Shown here: piece after piece, positions 40,085 to 64,000 of the stretch
Numbering within the stretch: position 1 is the stretch's first letter
Layout: each line of letters starts with the position of its first letter
NCBI GenBank assembly: GCA_031390755.1
Contig: JANMTS010000066.1
Span: 1 to 64,000, forward strand
Direction: 5' to 3'
Source of the DNA: DATMER01 sp031390755
Lineage (GTDB): Bacteria > Acidobacteriota > Thermoanaerobaculia > Multivoradales > UBA5704
DNA length: 64,000 bases
Notes under the pieces: generated by a model
What the model was told of the DNA's origin: nothing
The model's database searches: none
The model's input: the letters and a program-made list of their open reading frames with translations, nothing else
Program-made: the position numbers and the translations under genes

Positions 40085-40327
40085 TCAGCCGGCCGGCGGC
40101 TCGAGCCTGCGCCGGACCGTCTCCTCGACCTCGCCGGGCATCGGGAAGCGATGGGTTTGACCCTTGGAGAAGATCAGCTCGTTGTCGAAAGAGACATTGA
40201 AGACTCCTCCGGTGCCGCGAATCAGCACCGCGGGGAGGTCGAACCTGCGCTGGATCTCGGCCGCCAGACCGGCGGCGCGTGGGTAGTAGTTTCAAACGGT
40301 GCAGTACTCGATCCTCAACTCGGCCAT
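40085..40327 (-). CDS. SelW/Rdx-family selenoprotein (in-frame UGA as selenocysteine)
   Basis: 80 residues if the UGA at 40294-40292 is read as selenocysteine. ATG 40327 is preceded by GGAGGAGG. The N-terminus reads AELRIEYCTVUNYYPRAAGL: the CxxU redox motif of the SelW/Rdx family (Cys9, Sec12) at its usual place after the first strand. The remainder, LAAEIQRRF, VLIRGTGGVFNVSFDNELIF, SKGQTHRFPMPGEVEETVRR, follows the Rdx thioredoxin-like fold closely (GGVFxVxxDxxLIFSK). A SECIS-like hairpin begins 15 bases after the UGA. A plain gene finder would split or miss this gene. It should act as a thiol/selenol redox protein in the cytoplasm. Confidence 0.88.
40260..40294 (-). promoter_or_regulatory. 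Bacterial SECIS element
   Basis: The UGA (40294-40292) is followed after 15 bases by a perfect 6-bp stem GCCGCC/GGCGGC (40276-40271 with 40265-40260) closed by the loop GGUCU. The same GGUCU occurs in the apical loop of E. coli fdhF SECIS, where it binds SelB; it starts 21 bases after the UGA here and about 18 in fdhF. Confidence 0.8.
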
Positions 40328-40793
40328 GCGGTTGTCCTCCTCCATTTGGGCATTTGGGGCCGTTCGGCGACGATTCTAGTATGCCGGATGCCGTCTGGAC
40401 GCGGCTGTCCTGGAACTTGCCCCCGGAACCTGGATGAATCTTTGACCTGCGTTCTTCAGTGAGGAATGGAACGGCGGGGCGTTCGGTTGCCTGCTATAGG
40501 TGCGCCAGGGCGCCGAAACGGGACAACCCATGATAAGTTCCCCTGGATTTTCTGGGCGGGGTGAGTATAATAGAGATTGTTCAATCATCGCTGTCTCCGG
40601 GCACTTCCCAGGAAACAGAGCTTATGGATGAAGTTCGAAGGAAGTGTCACGGTTAGCTCTGGTGTACGCACGTAGTTGTAGAACGGTTGATTTTTGAACC
40701 TCGAGTGCCTTGCCGGACCCGGCTACCGGGACCCGGAAAGGCATTTAAAAATGCGGGGCTGTCATAACATCATGAACTTTTGGAGGTAAGAAG
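40328..40793. other. 466-bp intergenic region upstream of arsR-like gene
   Basis: AT-richer than its surroundings. Contains a TATAAT-like -10 box at 40566-40571 (poor -35), a strong imperfect hairpin at 40706-40743, and the arsR-like ribosome site. No protein is supported. A transcript starting near 40578 would carry a leader of about 215 bases. Confidence 0.5.
40706..40743 (+). promoter_or_regulatory. Leader hairpin upstream of the ArsR-like gene
   Basis: TGCCTT pairs with AAGGCA and CCGGACCCGG pairs with CCGGGACCCGG around a CTA loop, giving a stem of about 15 pairs with one A/A mismatch. TTTAAAAATGC follows. It may be an attenuator, a terminator of a short leader RNA, or an ncRNA. Confidence 0.45.
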
Positions 40794-41141
40794 ATGAAAG
40801 GCGAGGCGCCCACGATGTCGTCGAAGGAAATGGCCCAGATCCGGCAGAACCTTGAAGGGACTCCGGATATCGAGGAGGCAGCGGAGCTCATGAACCTGGC
40901 CGGTAACTCGACCCGGCTCAAGCTTCTCTATCTGCTCGACAACATGAAAGAGCTGTGCGTCTGCGATCTGGCGGAGATGCTCGGGGTTTCGGTTTCGGCC
41001 GTCTCCCAGCACCTTGCGAAGCTGAAGGCCTACGGGCTGGTGGCTCCCCGCCGGGACGCCCAGACGATTTACTACCGCCTGACGGAGCACATCTTCAACG
41101 CGAAGCTCCGCGAGAACTTCTTCAAGCAGTTCCAGGTCTGA
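40794..41141 (+). CDS. ArsR/SmtB-family transcriptional regulator
   Basis: A 115-residue winged-helix repressor. LMNLAGNSTRLKLLYLLDN leads to ELCVCDLAEMLGVSVSAVSQ, with the CVC metal/metalloid site (Cys55, Cys57) of ArsR/CadC-type sensors on the alpha-3 helix, then HLAKLKAYGLVAPRRDAQTI and YYRLTEHI. It should release DNA on binding soft metals or arsenite. GGAGG lies eight bases before the ATG. No metal-transport gene adjoins it and a strong terminator follows, so it may control distant genes. Confidence 0.92.
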   Translation: MKGEAPTMSSKEMAQIRQNLEGTPDIEEAAELMNLAGNSTRLKLLYLLDNMKELCVCDLAEMLGVSVSAVSQHLAKLKAYGLVAPRRDAQTIYYRLTEHIFNAKLRENFFKQFQV

Positions 41142-41169
41142 TCCGACCGGGACCAGCAGCACCCCGAAG

Positions 41170-41207
41170 CGAGCGGCCGGCGAGACCCGGCCGCTCGTTT
41201 CCTTTTT
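41170..41207 (+). terminator. Intrinsic terminator after the ArsR-like gene
   Basis: An 11-bp stem CGAGCGGCCGG/CCGGCCGCTCG with loop CGAGAC, followed by TTTCCTTTTT. It sits between convergent genes. Confidence 0.9.
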
Positions 41208-41243
41208 GGGGCCCGCTCGGCGGTCTCGGCGGTCTCGGCGTTC

Positions 41244-41732
41244 TCAGAATGGCTTGAAGGCCATCAGCAGGATCAGCAGCAGGACCAGCAAGGAGTTGAC
41301 GTGCGTGAGGATGGCCGGCAGCTTGTTCCGCTCGGCGGCGAGCAGCTCCGGCGTGGGAGCCCCCGCGGCGCGCGAGGCCTCGGCGGCCTGCTTCGCCCGG
41401 CGCACGCCCGGAACCTGGACGAACAGGATGCCCGCCAGCAGGATGAAGTAGAGCACGACCGACGCCTTGACCCATCCCGGAAGGAAGCCGATCCGGAAGG
41501 CATGGAGCAGGTAGAAGCCCATGGCGCCGGTGAAGATCGCGCCGGGCACCACGAACAGGGTCATCAGCCGCCAGGCCAGGCGCAGCCCGAAGGCGCGGCC
41601 GTTGAGGTCGCCGTCCGTGCGCTTGAGCTGGGCGAAGATCACGGTGCCGGAGAGAACTCCCGCCGACAGCCAGACGGCGCCGAGCAGGTGCAGGGTCCAC
41701 ATCCAGGGGATGAACATCTTCCAGGGTTGCAT
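41244..41732 (-). CDS. Four-helix integral membrane protein (DUF2269/CopD-like)
   Basis: A 162-residue protein with four predicted membrane helices: WTLHLLGAVWLSAGVLSGTVIF, LMTLFVVPGAIFTGAMGFYL, ASVVLYFILLAGILFV, and LTHVNSLLVLLLILLMAF (each given in part). His in WTLHLLG and HAFRIG are candidates for heme or copper contact, as in the CopD/DUF2269 group. The cytoplasmic loop AKQAAEASRAAGAPTPELL is variable. GGAGG lies about 11 bases before the ATG. Its function is unknown. Confidence 0.7.
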   Translation of the reverse strand: MQPWKMFIPWMWTLHLLGAVWLSAGVLSGTVIFAQLKRTDGDLNGRAFGLRLAWRLMTLFVVPGAIFTGAMGFYLLHAFRIGFLPGWVKASVVLYFILLAGILFVQVPGVRRAKQAAEASRAAGAPTPELLAAERNKLPAILTHVNSLLVLLLILLMAFKPF

Positions 41733-41848
41733 AGCTTCAGTTTTCCTCCGAGTCGTCGGTGATGGTCACTCTATCATTGGGAGAGTGCCGCTCCAGGCCG
41801 GGGCCGGGACGGTTAGAATGACCGCGCTTCTGACGAAGGGGGAGAACC

Positions 41849-42556
41849 ATGAGCCAGCACCCGCGTCCCAAGTTCACGTTTCTGGGCCATGCCACCGTCC
41901 GCTGCGACCTGCCGGGGGGCGAGACCGTACTGATCGACCCCTGGGTCATGGGCAATCCGTCGTGTCCCGAAGGCCTGAAGACCTTCGACCGTCTCGACGC
42001 GATGCTCATCACCCACGCCCACTCCGACCACATGGGCGACGCCGTGGAGATTGCGAAGCGCTACCGGCCGGGCCGGGTCATCGCCAACTATGAGATCTGC
42101 AGCTGGCTGACGAAGAAGGGCGTGGAGAACTGCGTGGGCATGAACCTCGGCGGGTGCCAGGAGGTGCTGGGCCTCCAGGTCCACATGGTTCGCGCCGACC
42201 ATTCGAGCGGCCTGGAGGACGGCAGCTACGGCGGCGTGGCCTCCGGCTTCGTGATCCGGCTGCCCGAGGGCTACACCTTCTACCACGCCGGAGACACGGC
42301 GCTGTTCTCGGACATGCAGCTGATCGGCGAGCTCTACCGGCCGGAGCTGGCCTTCCTGCCGATCGGCGACCTGTACACGATGGACCCGAAGCAGGCGGCC
42401 GCGGCCTGCCGGTACCTGGGCGTCCGGCACGTGGTCCCGATCCACTGGGGGACGTTCCCGGCCCTGACGGGCAAGCCGGAGGCTTTCGAGGAGAACCTGC
42501 GCAGCGCGGGGTCGAGCTGCAAGGTGGTGACGCTGAAGCCGGGAGAATCCTACTGA
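41849..42556 (+). CDS. UPF0173-family metal-dependent hydrolase (MBL fold)
   Basis: A 235-residue metallo-beta-lactamase-fold protein. FTFLGHATVRCDLPGG opens it; LITHAHSDHMGDA is the HxHxDH dimetal site; HMVRADHSSG, YTFYHAGDTALF and VPIHWGTFPALTG complete the ligand set. This matches the UPF0173 group of short MBL hydrolases, whose substrates are not established. GGGGGAGAACC precedes the ATG. The gene is alone; a GC hairpin follows at 42586. Confidence 0.9.
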   Translation: MSQHPRPKFTFLGHATVRCDLPGGETVLIDPWVMGNPSCPEGLKTFDRLDAMLITHAHSDHMGDAVEIAKRYRPGRVIANYEICSWLTKKGVENCVGMNLGGCQEVLGLQVHMVRADHSSGLEDGSYGGVASGFVIRLPEGYTFYHAGDTALFSDMQLIGELYRPELAFLPIGDLYTMDPKQAAAACRYLGVRHVVPIHWGTFPALTGKPEAFEENLRSAGSSCKVVTLKPGESY

Positions 42557-42585
42557 TCCCGCAATCTTTGCGCTCCGTCCCCCGG

Positions 42586-42605
42586 CCGGCTGAAAGTCCA
42601 GCCGG
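42586..42605 (+). terminator. Possible terminator hairpin after the UPF0173 gene
   Basis: A 7-bp stem CCGGCTG/CAGCCGG with loop AAAGTC, 29 bases after the stop. There is no T-run, so termination is uncertain. Confidence 0.35.
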
Positions 42606-42741
42606 AAGCCCTGCTATTCTTCGGCAACGCGGTCACGCTTCAGCCCTGCTCCCGCACCAAGAGGAGTGCAGCCTCGTCTCTCTTGACCATCCCGGTCTGT
42701 GAGGGTTCCGGCTTGATGGGCCGGCTGCTCGGAGGAGCCTC

Positions 42742-45165
42742 ATGGGGACTCTCGGGTCCGAGATTTTTCGCACCATCCGCGGGCTGATGCGCAGCCCCGG
42801 TTTCACCGTGCTGGCCGTCGCGGCGCTCGCGCTCGGCATCGGCGCGAATACCGTGATCTTCTCGATCGTCAACGCGGTGCTGCTGCGGCCGTATCCCTAC
42901 AAGGATCCGGACGGCCTGGTGCGGGTGGACGGGTTGGACGCGGCGCGCAACGAGCTGGAGATGCGCGTCTCGGTCCCGGACTTCGTGGACCTCGGCGCGC
43001 AGGCGAAGGGGTTCGCCGGACTGGCCGCGGTGGAGCCGGCCTCGTTCAGCCTGGGCCTGGGCGACGGACCGGTCCGCGTCCAGGGTGCGCGCGCGAGCGC
43101 CGGCCTGTTCACGGTGCTGGGCGTGAAGGCCTCGCTCGGCCGGCTGTTCCTGCCGGGCGAGGACCGGCCGGGCGCCGAGCGCACGGTGGTGCTCTCGCAC
43201 GGCCTGTGGCAGCGGCAGTTCGGCGCGGACCCCAAGGTGGTGGGCCGTGCCGTGCGGCTGGACGGCGAGCCGCGAACGGTGGTCGGCGTGCTGGCGGCCA
43301 ACGCCGAGTATCCGGACACGGCCGAGGCGTGGGTGCCGCTCGTGGTCGATCCCGGCCAGGCGGCGCGCGACCAGCGCAGCCTCATCCTGCTCGGCCGGCT
43401 GGCGCCGGGCGTGACCCTGGAGGAGGCGAGCCGGCAGGCGTCGGACGTGGCCCATCGCCTCGCGGCTGCCCATCCCACGACCAACGAAGGCTACGGCCTG
43501 CGGGCGATCTCGCTGCTGGAGTCGCGCGTCGGGCGCTACCGGCAGATCCTCGGCATCCTCGCCGCGGTGGTCGGCTTCGTGCTCCTCCTGGCCTGTGCCA
43601 ACGTGGCCAACCTGCTGCTCCAGCGCGCCATGATGCGCGAGCGGGAGATGGTGCTGCGCATCGTGCTGGGCGCGGGCCGCCTGCGGCTGTTGCGGCTGAT
43701 GCTCGTGGAGACGGCCGTCCTGGCGCTGGTCGGCGGCGCGCTCGGTCTCGTGGTGGCGCGCTGGCTGGCCGGCGTGGTGGTGGCGTCGATCCCGTTCCCT
43801 CTGCCTCCCTATGTGCGTTTCGACCTGAGCCCGCCGGTGCTCGCCTTCGCGATGGCCACGGCGCTCCTGGTGGCGCTCCTCCTGGGGTTGGTGCCCGCGG
43901 TGCGCTACATGCGCAAGGCGGGGGCGCGGACGCTGTCGCAGGAAGGGGTGCGCAGCGGCAGCTCGGTCGAGCGCAGGAAGCTGCGCAACGCCCTGGTGAT
44001 GACGCAGGTGGCAGCGGCCTTCATCCTGCTCATCGGCGCGGCCCTGATGCTGCGCAGCTTCCAGCGGCTGCAGACGGTGAACCCGGGATTCGATCCGCAG
44101 GGCCGGCTGCTGATCGAGGTGCCGCTGCCGGAGTCCAAGTACCCCGACGCCGGACGCCGGGCGGCCTTCTATCAGGAGGCCCTGGAGCGCCTGGAGTCCG
44201 TGCCTGGCGTGCGGGCCGCGGCGGCCGTGTCGCACGCGCCGCTGCGCGGCTCCCTGCTCACCGGCTTCGAGGCGGAGGGCCGGGTGCGCGGCCCGAACGA
44301 CCGGCCGATGATGACGGGCGTCCGCCTGGTGCAGGGCCGATATCTGGAGACCATGGGCCTGCCGATCCAGCAGGGGCGCGATCTTCAGCCGTCCGACACG
44401 GCGGAGACGCCCGGCGTGGCCGTGATCAGCCGGCGTATGGCGAGCCAGACCTGGCCCGGCGAGAATCCGATCGGCAAGCGGTTCCGCCTGGAGGCCGGCG
44501 GTAGCCAGGGCAAGGAAGGCAAGGCGGCCTGGTGGGAGGTTGTGGGGATTACCCGCGACACCCTCTTCGCCCTCAACCGCCCGTCGGGCAACGATGTCTA
44601 CATCTCCTACCGGCAGTGGCCGGAGCTGCCGCTCCAACTCGTCATCGATGCGGGGGGAGATCCTTCGGCGGTGGCCGGAGCGGTGCGCGGCGCGTTGCGC
44701 GAGGTCGATCCGGACCTGGCGGTGGACCACATCGAGACGCTGACCCAGGTGGTGGACGCCACGATCTGGTATCAGCGCCTGTCGGCCCGGCTGCTCACGA
44801 TCTTCGCCGCGTTCGCGCTGGTCCTGGCGGTGGTGGGGATCTACGGCTCGATGTCGTACTCGGTGTCGCAGCGCACCCACGAGATCGGAGTGCGGATGGC
44901 GCTCGGCGCGCAGGTGCCGGACACGCTCCGCATGGTGGTGCGCGACGGCGTGCGGGTGACCGCGATCGGCATCGGCATCGGCCTGTTCGGCGCGGTGATC
45001 CTGACGGGCGCGTTGCGCAACCTCCTCTATCAGATCAAAGCCTTCGACCTGGCCAGCTTCGTCGGTGTGGCGGCGATCCTCCTCGGGATCGCGGCCGCGG
45101 CCTGCTATCTCCCCGCGCGGAGGGTGGCCCGGATCGACCCGCTGATGGCCCTGCGCGGCGAGTAG
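42742..45165 (+). CDS. ABC transporter permease, MacB/FtsX type (ADOP family)
   Basis: An 807-residue duplicated permease. Each half has a MacB periplasmic core and an FtsX domain. The N-terminus SEIFRTIRGLMRSPGFTVLA and VAALALGIGANTVIFSIVNA is the hallmark of the ADOP (acidobacterial duplicated orphan permease) family. The FtsX repeats have SVGTYR-like QRAMMREREMVLRIVLGAG and SYSVSQRTHEIGVRMALGAQ, each followed by membrane helices; the total is about eight. No ATPase is encoded beside it, as usual for this family. GGAGGAG lies just before the ATG. It probably moves a peptide or lipid substrate or acts in macrolide-type export; the substrate is unknown. Confidence 0.92.
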   Translation: MGTLGSEIFRTIRGLMRSPGFTVLAVAALALGIGANTVIFSIVNAVLLRPYPYKDPDGLVRVDGLDAARNELEMRVSVPDFVDLGAQAKGFAGLAAVEPASFSLGLGDGPVRVQGARASAGLFTVLGVKASLGRLFLPGEDRPGAERTVVLSHGLWQRQFGADPKVVGRAVRLDGEPRTVVGVLAANAEYPDTAEAWVPLVVDPGQAARDQRSLILLGRLAPGVTLEEASRQASDVAHRLAAAHPTTNEGYGLRAISLLESRVGRYRQILGILAAVVGFVLLLACANVANLLLQRAMMREREMVLRIVLGAGRLRLLRLMLVETAVLALVGGALGLVVARWLAGVVVASIPFPLPPYVRFDLSPPVLAFAMATALLVALLLGLVPAVRYMRKAGARTLSQEGVRSGSSVERRKLRNALVMTQVAAAFILLIGAALMLRSFQRLQTVNPGFDPQGRLLIEVPLPESKYPDAGRRAAFYQEALERLESVPGVRAAAAVSHAPLRGSLLTGFEAEGRVRGPNDRPMMTGVRLVQGRYLETMGLPIQQGRDLQPSDTAETPGVAVISRRMASQTWPGENPIGKRFRLEAGGSQGKEGKAAWWEVVGITRDTLFALNRPSGNDVYISYRQWPELPLQLVIDAGGDPSAVAGAVRGALREVDPDLAVDHIETLTQVVDATIWYQRLSARLLTIFAAFALVLAVVGIYGSMSYSVSQRTHEIGVRMALGAQVPDTLRMVVRDGVRVTAIGIGIGLFGAVILTGALRNLLYQIKAFDLASFVGVAAILLGIAAAACYLPARRVARIDPLMALRGE

Positions 45166-45182
45166 CTCAGGAGATCGAGACC

Positions 45183-46181
45183 ATGGGAGATCCGTTCAAG
45201 AACCACCCGCCGATCGGCGTCTGCGACCGGCCCTGTTTTTTCATCGTCGGGCCGCCGCGGGCCGGCACGACGATGGTGCGCCTGCTGCTCAACAGCCACC
45301 CCGGGATCGCGGTGCCGGCGGAGACCTGGTTTTTTCCGGTGGTCCTGCTGCGCGCCCGCCAGTTCGGCGACTTCAGCGCTCCCGGGCAGGTGGATGCCTT
45401 CGCGCGCGCGGTGGCCGGCGCGACGGCGGAGACGCTGCGGCCTGTCTCGCAGGTGTTCGGGGTGAGCGCCGAGGAACTGGCCGAGGCGGTCCGGTCGGCC
45501 GGCGCCCGGAGCTACGCCGACGGGTTCTGGGCGTTCCTCGACCTGCTCGCGCGCCGCGAGGGCAAGGCGCTCTGGGGCGAGAAGACTCCCTACTATTCGG
45601 CCTGGCTGGAGAAGCTCGGAGCGGCCTATCCCAACGGCCGGTTCCTCGCCATGGTCCGTGACCCTCGCGACGTGGTGGCTTCGCTCCACGGCATCGAATG
45701 GGGGCGGAAGACCTATCCGACGCTCGCGGACGGCGGCCTGCGCTGGCGCTATGCGATGGACGGCATCGAGAAGGCACGCGCGGGGCTCGGCGACCGGCTG
45801 ATGACCGTGCGCTACGAGGAGCTGGTGGCCGACCCGGAGGGCGGAGCGCGCTCGATGTGCGAGTTCCTGGGCGTGCCGTTCGACCCCGGGATGATGCGTT
45901 TCCACGAGACCGCGGAGCGCGCCATGCCGCCGGGCGTCGACGGCTGGCATTCGCGGGTGAGGCAGCCGATCAACGCCTCGCGGGTGGGGCTGTGGCGGCA
46001 GCAGTACACGCCCGAGGACGTGGGGATGATCGAGCTGGCCGCCGGTCCGTCCATGGCCTCCTGGGGATATGAGCCGGAAGGCCGGGCGGCAACGCTCCGG
46101 AACTACGCCCGCCTGGCCTCCTGGAAGGTGCGCAGCGCCAGGGGCAAGGTGCCCTGGATTCCGGTCGCGCGGCCGGTGTGA
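45183..46181 (+). CDS. Sulfotransferase
   Basis: A 332-residue PAPS-dependent sulfotransferase. The 5'-phosphosulfate loop is VGPPRAGTTMVRLLL (residues 22-36) and the 3'-phosphate site is FLAMVRDPRDVVASLHG (Arg and Ser conserved). KALWGEKTPYYSAWLEKLG and VRYEELVADPEGGARSMCEF are typical. The ATG at 45183 follows CAGGAG. It begins 17 bases after the ADOP permease stop, so they are probably cotranscribed. It is convergent to the megasynthase operon nine bases away, and tailoring of its product by sulfation is possible but unproven. Confidence 0.88.
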   Translation: MGDPFKNHPPIGVCDRPCFFIVGPPRAGTTMVRLLLNSHPGIAVPAETWFFPVVLLRARQFGDFSAPGQVDAFARAVAGATAETLRPVSQVFGVSAEELAEAVRSAGARSYADGFWAFLDLLARREGKALWGEKTPYYSAWLEKLGAAYPNGRFLAMVRDPRDVVASLHGIEWGRKTYPTLADGGLRWRYAMDGIEKARAGLGDRLMTVRYEELVADPEGGARSMCEFLGVPFDPGMMRFHETAERAMPPGVDGWHSRVRQPINASRVGLWRQQYTPEDVGMIELAAGPSMASWGYEPEGRAATLRNYARLASWKVRSARGKVPWIPVARPV

Positions 46182-46969
46182 CCGCGGTTTCTACAGGCGC
46201 CGACGCAGCTCGAGCTTGAGGCGGGTTCCGAGATAGGGGCGGAAGCCGTAGCGCTCGTACTTCTTCATCCGCTGGTGACATTCGATCTTGTGGGTCAGGC
46301 GCACGAGGCGCACGCGGTCGGTCAGCAGGTCGGTCCAGGCGTGCGGAGCGAAGTGCAGGCTCTGGCCGTCGAGCACGAACTGGATGATGCTGAAGTCGGC
46401 GTGCTGGAAGAGCCGCTGGGGGTCGGGGTCGAGCTGGAAGGTCGAGACGTGGACGATGGCGCCGTCGGGAGCCTTGAGCTCCAGGGCCAGGACGCCGCGG
46501 TCGGCGAGGCGCTCCGCGGTCAGCCGCGGGAATCGGTCCGGGGTGAGGGTCGCTGCGTCCGCGCCGCCGAAGTCGCCACAGTCGGGGCAGCGGAAGCGAT
46601 CCAGCGGCGGCAGGAAGGGCACGTCCGGCGCGAGCCCTCCGATCCGCTCGGCGGGGCCGCCGCAGAGCTGGCACATCGGCCGGCGCGAGCGGAAGATGCG
46701 GAAGGTGAAGCCCCGCGAGAGCAGGAAGCGGCCGGACTCGTGGAGCGCCTCGACCGAGGGGACGAAGTAGTCGATGTCCGCATGGCTGGCTTCGCCCATG
46801 CCGGCGCCGCGGGTCAGCCAGCGGGGCACGGCGCTGCCGCCCAGCCAGAGGTTGTCCGACAGCAGCTCGCGGCGCGGCGGGTCGGGCAGGTCCAGGACGC
46901 GGCGCAGATCGTCGATCGCGACGGAGCCGCGGGCCGGGACGGCATCGGGCTTGAGGTGCTTCAGACCGA

Positions 46970-64000
<17,031 letters not shown>

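Noticed and set aside
40062..40295. A 77-codon protein starting at a TTG just inside the selenoprotein gene
   Set aside because: It is another frame of the Rdx gene; its Arg/Pro/Ala composition is typical of shadow frames.
40340..40600. Small ORF of 70 codons on the minus strand before the selenoprotein
   Set aside because: No ribosome site and no recognisable family; the composition is not gene-like.

Overview
The window is GC-rich (about two thirds G+C by eye), densely packed bacterial chromosome. Gene starts often overlap the previous stop (ATGA or TGATG), and TTG and GTG starts preceded by good Shine-Dalgarno sites are common. An ADOP-type MacB/FtsX permease, a YfbK-type von Willebrand protein cotranscribed with an ECF sigma factor, a Gly/Val-rich linker, PilT, CtaA, M16 pairs and a large PKS/NRPS locus together suggest an Acidobacteriota-like soil or sediment bacterium. 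That placement is an inference; there is no rRNA or tRNA in the window.

Layout. 0-3.2 kb: a chimeric ORF (AAA ATPase head joined to a tyrosine-recombinase core) running off the left edge, then a SWIM/SNF2 helicase. 3.4-5.5 kb: a free acyl carrier protein coupled to a condensation-PCP didomain whose catalytic histidine is missing. 5.6-11 kb: housekeeping genes (branched-chain aminotransferase, pilT, recX, alaS). 11-13.4 kb: a sigma / anti-sigma / Spy-like operon bordered by REP-like palindromes. 13.4-16.3 kb: ferredoxin and a LuxE/LuxC acyl-reduction pair. 17-21.7 kb: S41 protease, hydrolase, a striking palindromic array, GNAT, a VapBC-like module. 21.8-26.1 kb: ctaA and a TerY-P triad (vWA, PP2C, kinase) whose kinase carries a formylglycine-generating-enzyme-like domain. 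26.1-30.5 kb: glycosyltransferase and an active/inactive M16 peptidase pair. 30.5-34.5 kb: an accessory patch of toxin-antitoxin modules and broken toxin genes. 34.5-37.7 kb: a 21-bp repeat array, then ECF sigma and vWA anti-sigma-like protein. 37.8-42.6 kb: fasciclin protein, PTPS-like protein, glycosyltransferase 2, a selenocysteine-containing SelW/Rdx protein interrupted by an in-frame UGA, ArsR regulator, membrane protein, UPF0173 hydrolase. 42.7-46.2 kb: ADOP permease and sulfotransferase. 46.2-64 kb: a minus-strand megasynthase (KS end-AT-ACP-aminotransferase, four C-A-PCP modules, thioesterase) running off the right edge, with a nucleotidyltransferase-like gene overlapping its 3' end.

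Main points. (1) The SelW gene has an in-frame UGA followed by a hairpin with the GGUCU apical loop of classical bacterial SECIS elements. (2) Three tandem arrays of unrelated sequence share a unit of 20-21 bp; the one at 20.2 kb strictly alternates 20- and 21-bp spacing around a CGAAGCGCTTCG palindrome. (3) The megasynthase should make an acyl tetrapeptide with a beta-amino fatty acid and at least one serine, by analogy with iturin-type enzymes.
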